Origin: Nitrospira sp.
GTDB taxonomy: Bacteria > Nitrospirota > Nitrospiria > Nitrospirales > Nitrospiraceae
Assembly: GCA_009594995.1 (NCBI GenBank)
Contig: VOPR01000066.1
Coordinates: 1 to 34,984, forward strand
Length of the DNA stretch: 34,984 nt
Reading direction: 5' to 3'
Shown: piece by piece, positions 25,300 to 33,765 of the stretch
Layout of the letters: the number at the start of each line of letters is the position of its first letter
How positions within the stretch are numbered: position 1 is the first letter of the stretch
The notes under the pieces: generated by a model
The model's database searches: none
The model's input: the letters and a program-made list of their open reading frames with translations, nothing else
What the model was told of the DNA's origin: nothing
Made by a program: the position numbers and the translations under genes

Positions 25300-25974
25300 T
25301 CAATAAATACTTTTGCTTACTTCGCTTGAATAGAGGCTTTCGTTCTTGTTCTGGTCGTAGGCGGTCACGACAAAGTAATACGTGGTTCCAGCTGACAAAT
25401 TCGTGGCGGTATACGTCGTGACATTCCCGACGTCTACCGGTGTGCCGTAACGGCCGGACGATGTCCCCATGTAGACTTTGTACCCTGCCAAGTCACTATC
25501 AGCATTGGGCATCCAGGAGAGAGTGGCCGTTGTTACGGTCGTCACTGATTTCGTGGAGGTCGCAGAGACGACTGTCAGGGTGACAGGGATGGAGAGACTT
25601 CCCCCCTTACTCAACGTCACTTTCAACGAACCGCTATAGGTGCCGGCCGCCAAGCCGTTGGTATTCACTGCCACCGTGATCTGCCCCGAGCCGGTCATGG
25701 TTCCCGAAGCAGGCGCGGCACTCAACCAAGCCGCGTTATCGACTGCCTTCCAACCCACCTGGCGGGTTGTGCTCTTGGAAATGGTCACCACCTGGCTCGT
25801 CGGGTTCGGCCCCCCTTGCACGGCCGTGAAGCTAAGAGCGGCCGGAGTGGATTCAACAGCCCAGACATCGGGAACGGGCACCAGGGCAAAGGCCCATGCC
25901 AAGAGACCGCCGATTGTCATTCGAAGCAGCCAACCAAGCATGGGCGAAACCGCAGGTGGTTGCAGGCTATTCAT
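25300..25974 (-). CDS. Secreted BACON plus fibronectin type III protein
   Basis: This 224-residue exported protein has a signal peptide with hydrophobic core at about 12-33 and likely cleavage after VWA (residue 39). Residues 44-136 resemble a BACON domain, with WLSAAPASGTMTGSGQITV and GLAAGTYSGSLKVT. Residues 148-222 form a fibronectin type III domain (ATLSWMPNADSDLAGYKVYM...TTYYFVVTAYDQNKNES). Such proteins usually bind carbohydrate or other surface ligands; no catalytic motif is present. The start is set by GGAGGG about 3 nt upstream of ATG 25974; the open frame beyond it to 26181 lacks such a site and reads as non-coding. The roughly 310 bp from there to 26284 contain no other supported gene and presumably hold both divergent promoters. 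Confidence 0.8.
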   Translation of the reverse strand: MNSLQPPAVSPMLGWLLRMTIGGLLAWAFALVPVPDVWAVESTPAALSFTAVQGGPNPTSQVVTISKSTTRQVGWKAVDNAAWLSAAPASGTMTGSGQITVAVNTNGLAAGTYSGSLKVTLSKGGSLSIPVTLTVVSATSTKSVTTVTTATLSWMPNADSDLAGYKVYMGTSSGRYGTPVDVGNVTTYTATNLSAGTTYYFVVTAYDQNKNESLYSSEVSKSIY

Positions 25975-26284
25975 GATCCCTCCGTCACACGAGCATCCCG
26001 CCACAGTCAGCGGGGTGCTCATTGAACTGATATCGCCCCGGTTTGTCGATTCTACCAGTCTCTCAACTACTTGATTAGCAGTCGTCATGCCAGAATGAAT
26101 CTCCTCGCAAACCATCATGTTCGCAAGGGTTTTTCCATTACTCGCATGAATCGAGTCCCATATCGGGTGTAGGGAGGACACTTCTCAAGGGCCCAAATTG
26201 TGCGACGCCCTGCACTCGGCATATATCGCCCCTACGCCCTGGTTGTTTTGCATCACCCACCGAGACTGTGTATAACTTTATGGA

Positions 26285-27664
26285 GTGATGCGATGGATTC
26301 CCCCACGTCAGCGCATCCAGCGCCCGATCAATTCCCCTCCGGAAAGGGTATTCCGCTGGATCACGCTGGTTAGCGTTCTGCTCATCAGCTTCGGCGTAGA
26401 TATCCATCACGCCCGATCGGCGCCTGGATCAGACCCGATCACGCAAACGCCCCGTGTCACGCTTCGGTTTGTCTCCTGGAAACCAGACCATCCTCGCGCA
26501 TGGGATGAGGCCCTCGCGCAGTTCTCCAAGCACTACCCGCATATCTCCGTGGTGCGTGAACTTGCACCGCATTCCTCGACGGCCTACCACGATCTCCTGA
26601 CGCAGAAGCTGAAGAATCGAGATGCCGCCGTTGACGTATTTTTTATGGATGTCATCTGGGTCCCGGAGTTCGCGGCGGCCGGATGGGCCCGTCCACTCGA
26701 CGACACATTTCTACCCGCCATGCGCCAGGAATTTTTGCCTGCCACCATCGAGGTCGGTCGCTACTCCGACCATGTCTACGGCGTCCCCAGCCGGATCGAT
26801 GCCGGACTGCTGTATTATCGCCATGACCTGCTGACCAAATATGGCTTCACCGCACCGGGAACCTGGCCGGAACTCGTTCACCAGGCAGAGACGATCCTGG
26901 CCGGCGAACGCCAAACCAACCCGACGCTGCAAGGCTACTCAGCGCAATTCAAACAATACGAAGGCCTGGTCTGTAACATGCTGGAATTCGTTGGTGCCCA
27001 TGGTGGAAGCCTGATGAGGTCCGATGGTACCGGCTCAACGCTGTCGTCATCCGCTGCTCTCGCAGCCGTACAATTCGTTCGCGACCGGGTGATCGGGCGG
27101 CTCACCTCGCGCGCCGCCCTCACCTATCAGGAGCCGGAGTCCCTCTCCCTCTTTGTTCAGGGTCATGCGATCTTTCACCGCAACTGGCCCTACGCCTGGG
27201 AACTCGCCAACAATCGAGCTCGTTCGACCATTGCCGGGCAGGTGGGCGTGGCGCCGTTGCCGGGATTTTCGTCAGGACAGACTGCGGCCGCGCTTGGCGG
27301 CTGGCTCTACGGAATCAGCGCCTACTCCCAACATCCCGACGAAGCTTGGGCCCTCATCGAATTTCTCTCCAGCCAGGCCATGCAAAAGAAGTTTGCGCGC
27401 GAGGCCGGTATCGCGCCCTCACGGGAAGCGCTCTTCTCCGATCCCGATGTTCTGGCCCGTTCTCCGCAGCTCCGGAACCATCTCACTGTCCTGCACGGCG
27501 CAACGCCTCGCCCGCGGTCGCCTGTCTATCCTGCCGTGTCACATCTTCTGCAGCGCTACTTCAGTCGCGCCCTGGCGATTGATGGCCTGGACCTGGCGCA
27601 AGAAGCCGCCAGCACCGATGCGCACATCGATCGACTCCTGGCTCTGACGAGGACCACGCCATGA
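26285..27664 (+). CDS. Sugar ABC transporter substrate-binding protein
   Basis: This 459-residue extracellular solute-binding protein of family 1 (maltose/trehalose type) has a long basic leader and a hydrophobic segment at about 24-37, then the mature protein from about 46. Family features are RFVSWKPDHPRAWDEALAQFSKHYP (binding-lobe start), DVFFMDVIWVPEFAAAGW, GVPSRIDAGLLYYRHDLL, GTWPELV and AALGGWLYGISAYS. The start may be this GTG or the ATG three bases later; GGAG is very close to both. The permease gene overlaps by ATGA. The protein captures a sugar outside the membrane for the permeases; which sugar cannot be told, though trehalose- or maltose-like oligosaccharides are the family norm. 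Confidence 0.92.
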   Translation: MMRWIPPRQRIQRPINSPPERVFRWITLVSVLLISFGVDIHHARSAPGSDPITQTPRVTLRFVSWKPDHPRAWDEALAQFSKHYPHISVVRELAPHSSTAYHDLLTQKLKNRDAAVDVFFMDVIWVPEFAAAGWARPLDDTFLPAMRQEFLPATIEVGRYSDHVYGVPSRIDAGLLYYRHDLLTKYGFTAPGTWPELVHQAETILAGERQTNPTLQGYSAQFKQYEGLVCNMLEFVGAHGGSLMRSDGTGSTLSSSAALAAVQFVRDRVIGRLTSRAALTYQEPESLSLFVQGHAIFHRNWPYAWELANNRARSTIAGQVGVAPLPGFSSGQTAAALGGWLYGISAYSQHPDEAWALIEFLSSQAMQKKFAREAGIAPSREALFSDPDVLARSPQLRNHLTVLHGATPRPRSPVYPAVSHLLQRYFSRALAIDGLDLAQEAASTDAHIDRLLALTRTTP

Positions 27665-28572
27665 TCCGCACGCTCGTCCCCGCACGGCACCGTGAACGTC
27701 TGGCAGCCTGGTCGATGGTCGCGCCGGCGCTGTGCATCACTCTGGTCTTCGCCTTGTATCCGGTGGTGGATTCGCTCTGGCTCAGTCTGCACCACATTGT
27801 GGTGGGAATTCCGCAGTTGGGAAATCCATTCGTCGGCCTGGACAACTATCTGGCGCTGATCCGCGACCCGGCCGCGCGCCAGGCGCTGCTGGTGACACTC
27901 GCCTTTGTCGTGCTCTCGACGTTGCTCGAGTTGGCCTGCGGCCTAATCATCGCGCTCGTCATTCACGAACGGTTTCGCGGGCGAGGGCTCGTGCGCGGAG
28001 CGATCCTGATTCCCTGGGCCATTCCCACGGTCGTGGCGTCTCAATTGTGGCGGTACATCTTCAACGATCAGTACGGATTCGCGAATCTACTCCTGTTCGG
28101 CGACAGGGTGACTGCCTACATTCCCTGGCTGGCCTATCCAGGCGTCGCCTTCGGCATCGTGGTTCTGGCCGACGTCTGGAAAACGTCTTGTTTTGCCGCC
28201 TTGCTGATCCTGGCCGGACTCCAGGTGATTCCGGACGACCTCTACGATGCCGCCAAGGTAGACGGAGCCGGTGCCTGGCAACGCTTCCGGCACATCACGC
28301 TTCCGTTGCTGAAACCGGCGCTCCTGCTGGCGCTCCTGTTTCGCACCATGGACGCATTTCGTGTGTTTGATCTCGTGTTCGTGATGACGCAGGGCGGGCC
28401 GGGAGACGCCACGCAAGTCCTGCAGTTCTACGGCTATCAAACCCTATTCACCGAGGGCCGGATCGGGTACGGCTCCGCCGTGTCGGTGGCAGTCTTCCTG
28501 ATGATTCTGACGCTGTCGTTGATCTACCTCCGCGCCATCGGATCAAGCCTTCTGGAGAAGCGACGAACATGA
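27661..28572 (+). CDS. Sugar ABC transporter permease 1 (MalF-like)
   Basis: This 303-residue inner-membrane permease has six or so membrane segments, beginning at WSMVAPALCITLVFALYPVV. The EAA loop that contacts the ATPase reads DAAKVDGAGAWQRFRHITLPLLKPAL (split here by position: it starts near residue 197). VFVMTQGGPGDATQVLQFYGY is a typical MalF-group periplasmic segment. It pairs with the next gene to form the transmembrane channel. Both its ends overlap neighbours by 4 bp (ATGA), so the three genes are tightly coupled. Confidence 0.94.
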   Translation: MIRTLVPARHRERLAAWSMVAPALCITLVFALYPVVDSLWLSLHHIVVGIPQLGNPFVGLDNYLALIRDPAARQALLVTLAFVVLSTLLELACGLIIALVIHERFRGRGLVRGAILIPWAIPTVVASQLWRYIFNDQYGFANLLLFGDRVTAYIPWLAYPGVAFGIVVLADVWKTSCFAALLILAGLQVIPDDLYDAAKVDGAGAWQRFRHITLPLLKPALLLALLFRTMDAFRVFDLVFVMTQGGPGDATQVLQFYGYQTLFTEGRIGYGSAVSVAVFLMILTLSLIYLRAIGSSLLEKRRT

Positions 28573-29384
28573 GCCGGCGGGTCCTCCTCGCATTCGGCAT
28601 CCTGGTGACGGTCGGCCTCAGCCTGCTGCCGTTTCTCTGGTTTGTGCTGACATCCTTCAAGTCGCAAGCCGACATCGAAGCGGCGCCACCAACCTGGTGG
28701 CCATCAGGCAACCTGGGATTTTATCAATCGGCGCTCTTCGACCATCATCTCTTCGATTATGTGCTCAATAGCGTCATCGTCGCGAGCGCGACGACGGTGA
28801 TCGCCCTGCTGTTTGCGATTCCCGCTGCTTATGCGCTGGCACGGCTCACCGTTCCAGGCAAGCAAGCTATTCTCGCGCTCCTGCTCTGCGTCTCGATGTT
28901 CCCGCAAATGGCTATCGCCGGGCCGATCTGGCGGCTGCTGGATTCATTGGGTGGACTCAACCACCGGTGGGGCGTCGTCCTGCCCTACGTCGCGTTGACC
29001 TTGCCATTGGCGATCTGGATCCTGGCCAGCTTCTTCAAGGAACTGCCGCCCGAGCTTGAAGATGCCGCACGCGTCGACGGCTGCGGCCCCTGGGGTACGC
29101 TGATCCGCATCACGCTCCCGCTGGCGACGCCGGGGATTTTTACCGCCGCGATTCTGATCCTGATCTATGCCTGGAACGAATTCTTCTTCGCCCTCCTGAT
29201 CCTGACCCAACCGGAGCAACAGACACTCCCCGTGGGCATCGCGCTCTTCCAGGGAGAATTCACCATGCCCTGGGGAGAGTTGGCCGCGGCCTCTGTCGTG
29301 GCAACCCTCCCGTTGATTGTCGTCGTGCTGTTGTGCCAACGATGGATCGTCAGCGGGCTTTCCGCCGGGGCTGTGAAAGGCTAG
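28569..29384 (+). CDS. Sugar ABC transporter permease 2 (MalG-like)
   Basis: This 271-residue permease has about six membrane segments, with LGFYQSALFDHHLFDYVLNS before the second, as in MalG proteins. The EAA loop reads EDAARVDGCGPWGTLIRITL and then PLATPG. YAWNEFFFALLILTQPEQQTLPVGI is a conserved family stretch. It starts in the last codons of permease 1 (ATGA overlap). Its TAG stop is followed at once by the intergenic repeat copy B, which separates it from the ATPase gene. Confidence 0.94.
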   Translation: MSRRVLLAFGILVTVGLSLLPFLWFVLTSFKSQADIEAAPPTWWPSGNLGFYQSALFDHHLFDYVLNSVIVASATTVIALLFAIPAAYALARLTVPGKQAILALLLCVSMFPQMAIAGPIWRLLDSLGGLNHRWGVVLPYVALTLPLAIWILASFFKELPPELEDAARVDGCGPWGTLIRITLPLATPGIFTAAILILIYAWNEFFFALLILTQPEQQTLPVGIALFQGEFTMPWGELAAASVVATLPLIVVVLLCQRWIVSGLSAGAVKG

Positions 29385-29509
29385 CAGAATGTTGAAAAAG
29401 ATCCGCCAGCGGCGTTCTCGTCGCACGTCTCCCTGCAACGTGCCCGGAGGGTACGCTTCAGTCGTCGTGCTCCCTGCGGCCTTGCTGGACGGCCCTTTTG
29501 AACATTCTG
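29385..29509 (+). repeat. Intergenic repeat with terminal inverted repeats, copy B
   Basis: This 125-bp element has ends CAGAATGTTGAAAAAG (29385-29400) and CTTTTGAACATTCTG (29495-29509). These are imperfect inverted repeats: the outer 9 bases match exactly and 20 of the outer 26 match overall. Internal blocks CCGCCAGC (29403), CGTTCTCG (29413), GGGTACGC (29449) and CTGCGGCCTTGCTGGAC (29474-29490) match copy A. A hairpin GCACGT/ACGTGC lies at 29423-29443. It encodes no protein I can support. It looks like a MITE or REP-type non-autonomous element; flanking target duplication is not evident. Confidence 0.82.
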
Positions 29510-29537
29510 TGAGCACTGTTTCCAGCAGGGAGTTGTT

Positions 29538-30638
29538 GTGGCCGAATTAGAACTGCGCGCCATCTCCAAATCGTTCCGTGACCAGCCCGTTCTGCGTGAC
29601 ATTTCGCTGCAGGTTCCTGATGGAAGCTTCACGATTCTGCTCGGACCATCCGGCTGCGGCAAATCGACGCTCCTGCGCATCATTGCCGGGCTCGACAGCC
29701 AGACCTCCGGCGAGGTGTTTATCGACGGGAAGGAGGTCGATCACCTGCCGCCCGCGGAGCGCGACATTGCCATGGTCTTCCAGCAGTACGCGCTCTACCC
29801 GCACCTGTCGGTGCGCGACAATCTGGCCTTTGCCCTCAAGATGCGGCGCGTGCCGCGACAGGTGATCGACGACCGCATCGCCGAGGCCGCACAGTTACTC
29901 GACATTCAGCCGCTGCTGGACCGCAAACCCAAGGACCTGTCGGGAGGCCAGCGGCAGCGGGTCGCCATGGGACGAGCCATTGTGCGCAAGCCCAAACTAT
30001 TTCTCTTCGACGAACCGCTTTCCAACCTGGATGCGCAGCTCCGCACATCGATGCGGATCGAGTTAAAGAAACTACAGCAGCGCCTGCAGGCCACGATGAT
30101 TTACGTTACTCACGATCAGGTCGAAGCGATGACGCTGGGCGACCGCATCGTCGTCCTTGAAGGCGGCCGGATCCGGCAGATGGATGGGCCACAACGCACC
30201 TATGCCGCGCCGGCCGATCCCTTCGTCGCCTCCTTCATCGGTACACCGCCGATGAACCTGTGGGAAGGCACGGTCACGGCGCAAGGCAGTGAGACCATTT
30301 TCCGAGTCGGTGACATGATCCTCCGGCTACCGGCCCATCTCCTTCCCACGGACTCCACACAAACCACGACGATGACCCTCGGCATCCGACCGGAAGACAT
30401 CGCGCTACAAGAAACACCACAAACCCTGCGGGTGGAGGCACAGGTAGACCTGATCGAGGACCTCGGCGCCGATCTGCTCATCCACTGCCGGGTCGGGGAC
30501 CTCAAACTGGTGGCCCGCGCCGATCGAAACTCCGGCATCACCACCGGCACGGCGGTGCAGCTTTTTTTCCCCCTCAACACACTCCATCTCTTCATCGACA
30601 ATCGCCGGTACGAGCCGACGGCCGCCTCGACCACTTGA
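29538..30638 (+). CDS. Sugar ABC transporter ATP-binding protein (MalK/UgpC/MsmX type)
   Basis: This 366-residue ATPase powers the importer. Walker A is GPSGCGKST (36-44), the Q-loop FQQYALYPHLSVRDN (81-95), signature LSGGQRQRVAMGRA (134-147), Walker B LFLFDEP (154-160) and the switch His192 in THDQ. Residues about 235-366 form the TOBE/MOBE regulatory domain (LGIRPEDIAL). The start is GTG with GGGAG about 6 nt upstream. It is separated from the second permease by the 125-bp repeat, but direction and type indicate that it belongs to the same transporter. MsmX-type ATPases can serve several importers. Confidence 0.94.
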   Translation: MAELELRAISKSFRDQPVLRDISLQVPDGSFTILLGPSGCGKSTLLRIIAGLDSQTSGEVFIDGKEVDHLPPAERDIAMVFQQYALYPHLSVRDNLAFALKMRRVPRQVIDDRIAEAAQLLDIQPLLDRKPKDLSGGQRQRVAMGRAIVRKPKLFLFDEPLSNLDAQLRTSMRIELKKLQQRLQATMIYVTHDQVEAMTLGDRIVVLEGGRIRQMDGPQRTYAAPADPFVASFIGTPPMNLWEGTVTAQGSETIFRVGDMILRLPAHLLPTDSTQTTTMTLGIRPEDIALQETPQTLRVEAQVDLIEDLGADLLIHCRVGDLKLVARADRNSGITTGTAVQLFFPLNTLHLFIDNRRYEPTAASTT

Positions 30639-30795
30639 CTGCGGCCTCGACTTTCTTATCTCTCAGTAACGGGTGCGAGGGAAGCAGAGAAAAACCACAA
30701 GTTCGCTTGCAATGCGTCTGGAGACCTCGTAAGCTCCGGAAAGGATTGCACTCTTTGCCTGTGCGCCCCGCATTATTGTCCACGGACAGAACCTG

Positions 30796-31830
30796 ATGGC
30801 TACAGCACAACGCGGCTACTACGAAATTCTCGGCATCCCCCGCAGCGCCTCCGCCGACGACATTAAGAAAGCGTTTCGCCGTCGGGCTCGCGAGATCCAC
30901 CCCGACCTCCATACCGGCGCGAAAAAAACGGAGATGGAGAAGAAGTTCAAGGAATTGAACGAAGCGCATGAGGTACTGTCGGATCCCGATAAGCGGAAGA
31001 AATACGACCAGTACGGCCAGAACTGGGAACAGGCCGAAGCCTACGAGAAGGCCCGCCAGCAGGCCGGCAGCCAAGCCGGACGAGGCGGCGCCACCGGAGG
31101 ATTCAGCGGCGACTTCGGGGATATTTTCGAGACCTTCTTCGGGGGCCGTGGTCGTGGCGCCCAAGGAGGAGCTCCGGGGTTTGCCGTCGATGGGGAAGAT
31201 CTGGAAACCGACGTGGAGCTCAGCATCCGCGACGTCCTGACCGGCGTCAGCCGGCGCATCGATCTCACAGAGCGAGTCGTCTGCAAAGCCTGCGGCGGCA
31301 GCGCGATCGTACGGGGCCGCCCCTGCGTCGTGTGCGGCGGCACCGGCACCCAAGCGGAAAAGCGGACCATTGAGGTACGCATTCCGGCAGGAGTCCAGCA
31401 CGATACTCGCGTACGCATCACGGGCAAAGGGCAACCGGGCATTAATGGTGGCAAACCGGGTGATCTGTACCTGCGCGTCCATATCCAGGCCAACGGGATC
31501 TTCCGGCAAAAGGGGTTCGACATCCACGTCACCCTGCCGGTCTGGCCATGGGAAGCGGCCCTGGGCGCCGAGGTCATGGCGCCGACGTTGACGGAACCGG
31601 TGAAGGTGAAGATTCCTGCCGGCAGCAAGGCCGACAGCAAACTTCGCCTGAAAGGGAAGGGCTTGCCGACCGCCACCGGCGAGCAGGGCGATCTCTTTCT
31701 GAAGCTGAAAATCGTGATGCCCGCCGCCATCTCCGACGAGGAACGCGCGCTGTACGAACAATTGAGCCACGGCCGCCACAGCGACCCGCGGGCGGAGATC
31801 CTCGCCGCATCCCGACGCAGTTCATCCTGA
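30796..31830 (+). CDS. DnaJ/CbpA-like chaperone with a shortened zinc centre
   Basis: This 344-residue J-domain protein stimulates DnaK ATPase. The J domain (about 6-72) has the HPD motif at 35-37 and a KRKKYDQYG end. A Gly/Phe-rich linker (about 92-130) follows, then the client-binding barrels with [16 protein letters not shown] and [19 protein letters not shown]. Between them are only two CxxCGG knuckles (Cys163/166 and Cys177/180), where canonical DnaJ has four; CbpA has none. It is thus an intermediate form with one zinc site. No clear Shine-Dalgarno precedes the ATG. The 157-bp gap upstream holds no gene. Confidence 0.93.
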   Translation: MATAQRGYYEILGIPRSASADDIKKAFRRRAREIHPDLHTGAKKTEMEKKFKELNEAHEVLSDPDKRKKYDQYGQNWEQAEAYEKARQQAGSQAGRGGATGGFSGDFGDIFETFFGGRGRGAQGGAPGFAVDGEDLETDVELSIRDVLTGVSRRIDLTERVVCKACGGSAIVRGRPCVVCGGTGTQAEKRTIEVRIPAGVQHDTRVRITGKGQPGINGGKPGDLYLRVHIQANGIFRQKGFDIHVTLPVWPWEAALGAEVMAPTLTEPVKVKIPAGSKADSKLRLKGKGLPTATGEQGDLFLKLKIVMPAAISDEERALYEQLSHGRHSDPRAEILAASRRSSS

Positions 31831-31864
31831 TCTCGTCCGCACCGCAGCGAGGCCGGCCCCTGCT

Positions 31865-32512
31865 ATGACGATGGTCGAATACGCACTCCTTGCGTTCAGT
31901 TCCCTCTTCGTGATCGTCGATCCCATCGCGGTGGTGCCGGCCTTTCTCGCCATGACCCCGCGGGATTCCGTGGCGCAACGCCTCCGCACCGCACGCGTCG
32001 CCTGTCTGGTGACCGTCGGCTCATTGAGCGGATTCGCGCTCTTCGGACAAACACTCCTCAGTCTGTTGGGGATTACGCTGCCGGCGGTTCAAATCGCCGG
32101 AGGCCTCATCCTGTTGTTGGTCGCACTGGATATGTTGCGCGCTCAACGCTCCACCGTGCAGGAAACAGCCGCGGAAACCGCCGCAGGAACGAGTAAGGAC
32201 GATATCGCCATTACCCCGCTCGCCATTCCCATGCTGGCGGGACCGGCGGCGATCTCCACCGTGATTTTGTTGGAAACGCAAGCCACTACGTGGGCGTTGC
32301 GGGCAGTATTATTGGGATGCCTTGTACTGATCGGGTTGGCGAGTTACAGTATATTAGCGATCGGCGCACGTAGCGCGAAGTGGCTCAATCCCATTGCCGA
32401 GAAAATTCTCTCGCGACTCATGGGCTTGCTGCTCGCCGCGCTGGCCGTTCAATTTATGGTGAATGCCCTTACCGGAGAACGGGGCTTGTTACGTGCCTTA
32501 ACGGGACATTAA
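31865..32512 (+). CDS. MarC family integral membrane protein
   Basis: This 215-residue protein has about six hydrophobic segments with the family signature FVIVDPIAVVPAFLAMT (about 15-31), followed by LLGITLPAVQIAGGLILLLVALDML and PLAIPMLAGPAAIST. MarC (UPF0056) proteins were once linked to multiple antibiotic resistance, but that is no longer supported; their transport role is unknown. A hydrophilic loop of about 20 residues (Thr/Ala/Glu-rich) lies in the middle. It starts 34 bp after the DnaJ-like gene. An in-frame ATG two codons later is an alternative start. Confidence 0.9.
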   Translation: MTMVEYALLAFSSLFVIVDPIAVVPAFLAMTPRDSVAQRLRTARVACLVTVGSLSGFALFGQTLLSLLGITLPAVQIAGGLILLLVALDMLRAQRSTVQETAAETAAGTSKDDIAITPLAIPMLAGPAAISTVILLETQATTWALRAVLLGCLVLIGLASYSILAIGARSAKWLNPIAEKILSRLMGLLLAALAVQFMVNALTGERGLLRALTGH

Positions 32513-32538
32513 TCGAACTTAAACGAAGGAGGATTCGA

Positions 32539-33138
32539 ATGACGACGAAACTGTTCACCTTTGCCACCGCTTCGGCCATCGCCTGCGCGCTGACGCTTTC
32601 CCCCGCCTGGGCGAATCCCGAAGGCGGATACGGCGGGCATGGCGGCGGTTATGAGAAGGGTCAGCACGGCATGGGCCAGGCGATGATGGAAATGATGATG
32701 CATGGCGGCGCAGGCCACCTCATCCGTCATCTCCTGAAGCACGAGAAAGAGATCGGGCTGAGCGCAGACCAGGTCACCAAGCTCAAGGAATTGCAGCTCA
32801 ATCTGGACAAGAACCGCATCAAGATGGAAGCCGACATTCAGGTGGCCGAACGGGAAGTCAAAGCGCTCACAGACGATGAAAAGTCGGATATTGGAGCGAT
32901 CGAAGCCAAATTGAAACAGAGCGCGGACGTGCAAATCGGACTGCGCGTGCTGTCGGTCAAGACTCGACGCGATGCCCTCGCGTTGCTGACTCCGGAACAG
33001 CGTGCGAAAGAGCAGGCCGAACACGACAAGATGATGCAGCAGCACAAGAGCATGGGCCAGGGCGCTCCGCACGGGAAGAATCCGCATGGCGCCAACCCCC
33101 ATGGAGCCAACCCGCACGGCGAGGCGAAACCCCAGTAA
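32539..33138 (+). CDS. Spy/CpxP-like periplasmic protein with His/Met-rich ends
   Basis: The start is fixed by AAGGAGG (32526-32532) before the ATG; the product has 199 residues. A signal peptide ends at about AWA (residue 25). Next comes a segment rich in Gly, His and Met (26-60, GGHGGGYEKGQHGMGQ, MMEMMMHGG), then a helical domain (about 62-155, LSADQVTKLKELQLNLDKNR...LLTPEQRAKEQAEH) typical of the Spy/CpxP/ZraP and heavy-metal-resistance families. The tail has three tandem NPHG units. The His/Met richness suggests metal (copper, nickel or zinc) binding, or a metal-sensitive periplasmic chaperone. The PepSY gene follows 31 bp downstream in the same direction. Confidence 0.88.
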   Translation: MTTKLFTFATASAIACALTLSPAWANPEGGYGGHGGGYEKGQHGMGQAMMEMMMHGGAGHLIRHLLKHEKEIGLSADQVTKLKELQLNLDKNRIKMEADIQVAEREVKALTDDEKSDIGAIEAKLKQSADVQIGLRVLSVKTRRDALALLTPEQRAKEQAEHDKMMQQHKSMGQGAPHGKNPHGANPHGANPHGEAKPQ

Positions 33139-33169
33139 CCATTCACCGGCACTGAATCGGAGGTCACAC

Positions 33170-33538
33170 ATGATCAAGCACATTGCAGTCCCCGCGCTGA
33201 TGGTCGCAGCGGTCTGCCTGATGAGCACACCTGCCTGGAGCGACAAGGGGCACAAAGGGAAGGACGAGAAGTGCGACGTCGCCGAGTTGGTGAAGGACGC
33301 CAAGGTGACCATCGACCAGGCCATCAAAACAGCCTTGGAAGCGGCTCCCGGCACGGCAGTCGAAGCCGAGCTTGAAAAGAAGCACGACAAGACGGTCTGG
33401 GAAGTTGAAGTGTTGGGTGCCGACGGCAAGATGACCGAAGTTCATATCGATGCGGGCACAGGCACCGTCATCGATACGGAGGCCAAGCACGAGAAACACG
33501 AGAAGAAAGACAAGCACGAGAAGAAGGATAAGCACTAA
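33170..33538 (+). CDS. PepSY-domain periplasmic protein with His/Lys-rich tail
   Basis: This 122-residue protein has a signal peptide ending near PAWS (residue 24) and a PepSY-like domain at about 44-103, with VTIDQAIKTALEAAPGTAVEAELEKK, WEVEVLGADGKMTEVHID and TGTVI. The last 17 residues repeat the pattern KHEKxxKKD, a charged, His-rich tail that may bind metal. AGGAGG-like sequence (GGAGG) lies about 6 nt before the ATG. An open frame upstream inside the Spy-like gene is not used. Together with the Spy-like gene it forms a small periplasmic unit, perhaps for metal or envelope stress; this is inference. Confidence 0.88.
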   Translation: MIKHIAVPALMVAAVCLMSTPAWSDKGHKGKDEKCDVAELVKDAKVTIDQAIKTALEAAPGTAVEAELEKKHDKTVWEVEVLGADGKMTEVHIDAGTGTVIDTEAKHEKHEKKDKHEKKDKH

Positions 33539-33546
33539 GTTCCCTG

Positions 33547-33580
33547 CGGCAGGGCAACATCTTCCGATGTCGCCCTGCCG
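33547..33580 (+). terminator. Strong hairpin after the PepSY gene
   Basis: CGGCAGGGC (33547-33555) pairs perfectly with GCCCTGCCG (33572-33580). Inside it, ACATC/GATGT pair after one A-C mismatch, around a TTCC tetraloop. It is 8 bp after the PepSY stop and is the best terminator stem in the window, though the downstream T-run is interrupted. The 185 bp from here to ilvD hold nothing else supported. Confidence 0.75.
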
Positions 33581-33765
33581 TACCTCCCTGATCATCATTC
33601 CCCATCCGTTTGCCCTCATTATCTGTCTCCGCTCCCTCACGTTCGGGACGATCCTCAGCCCGGCCGATTGACCCTCCACGCCCTTCTGTGCGAAAGTTTG
33701 CGATCCATCAGAAAACGCGGTGTGCGAAGCGGCAGTCTCCCGTTCCCGTAAATGAAGGAGTTTCC

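Noticed and set aside
30592..31779. Minus-strand frame of 395 codons opposite the DnaJ-like gene
   Set aside because: It is an antisense shadow; the J domain and zinc knuckles are encoded on the plus strand.
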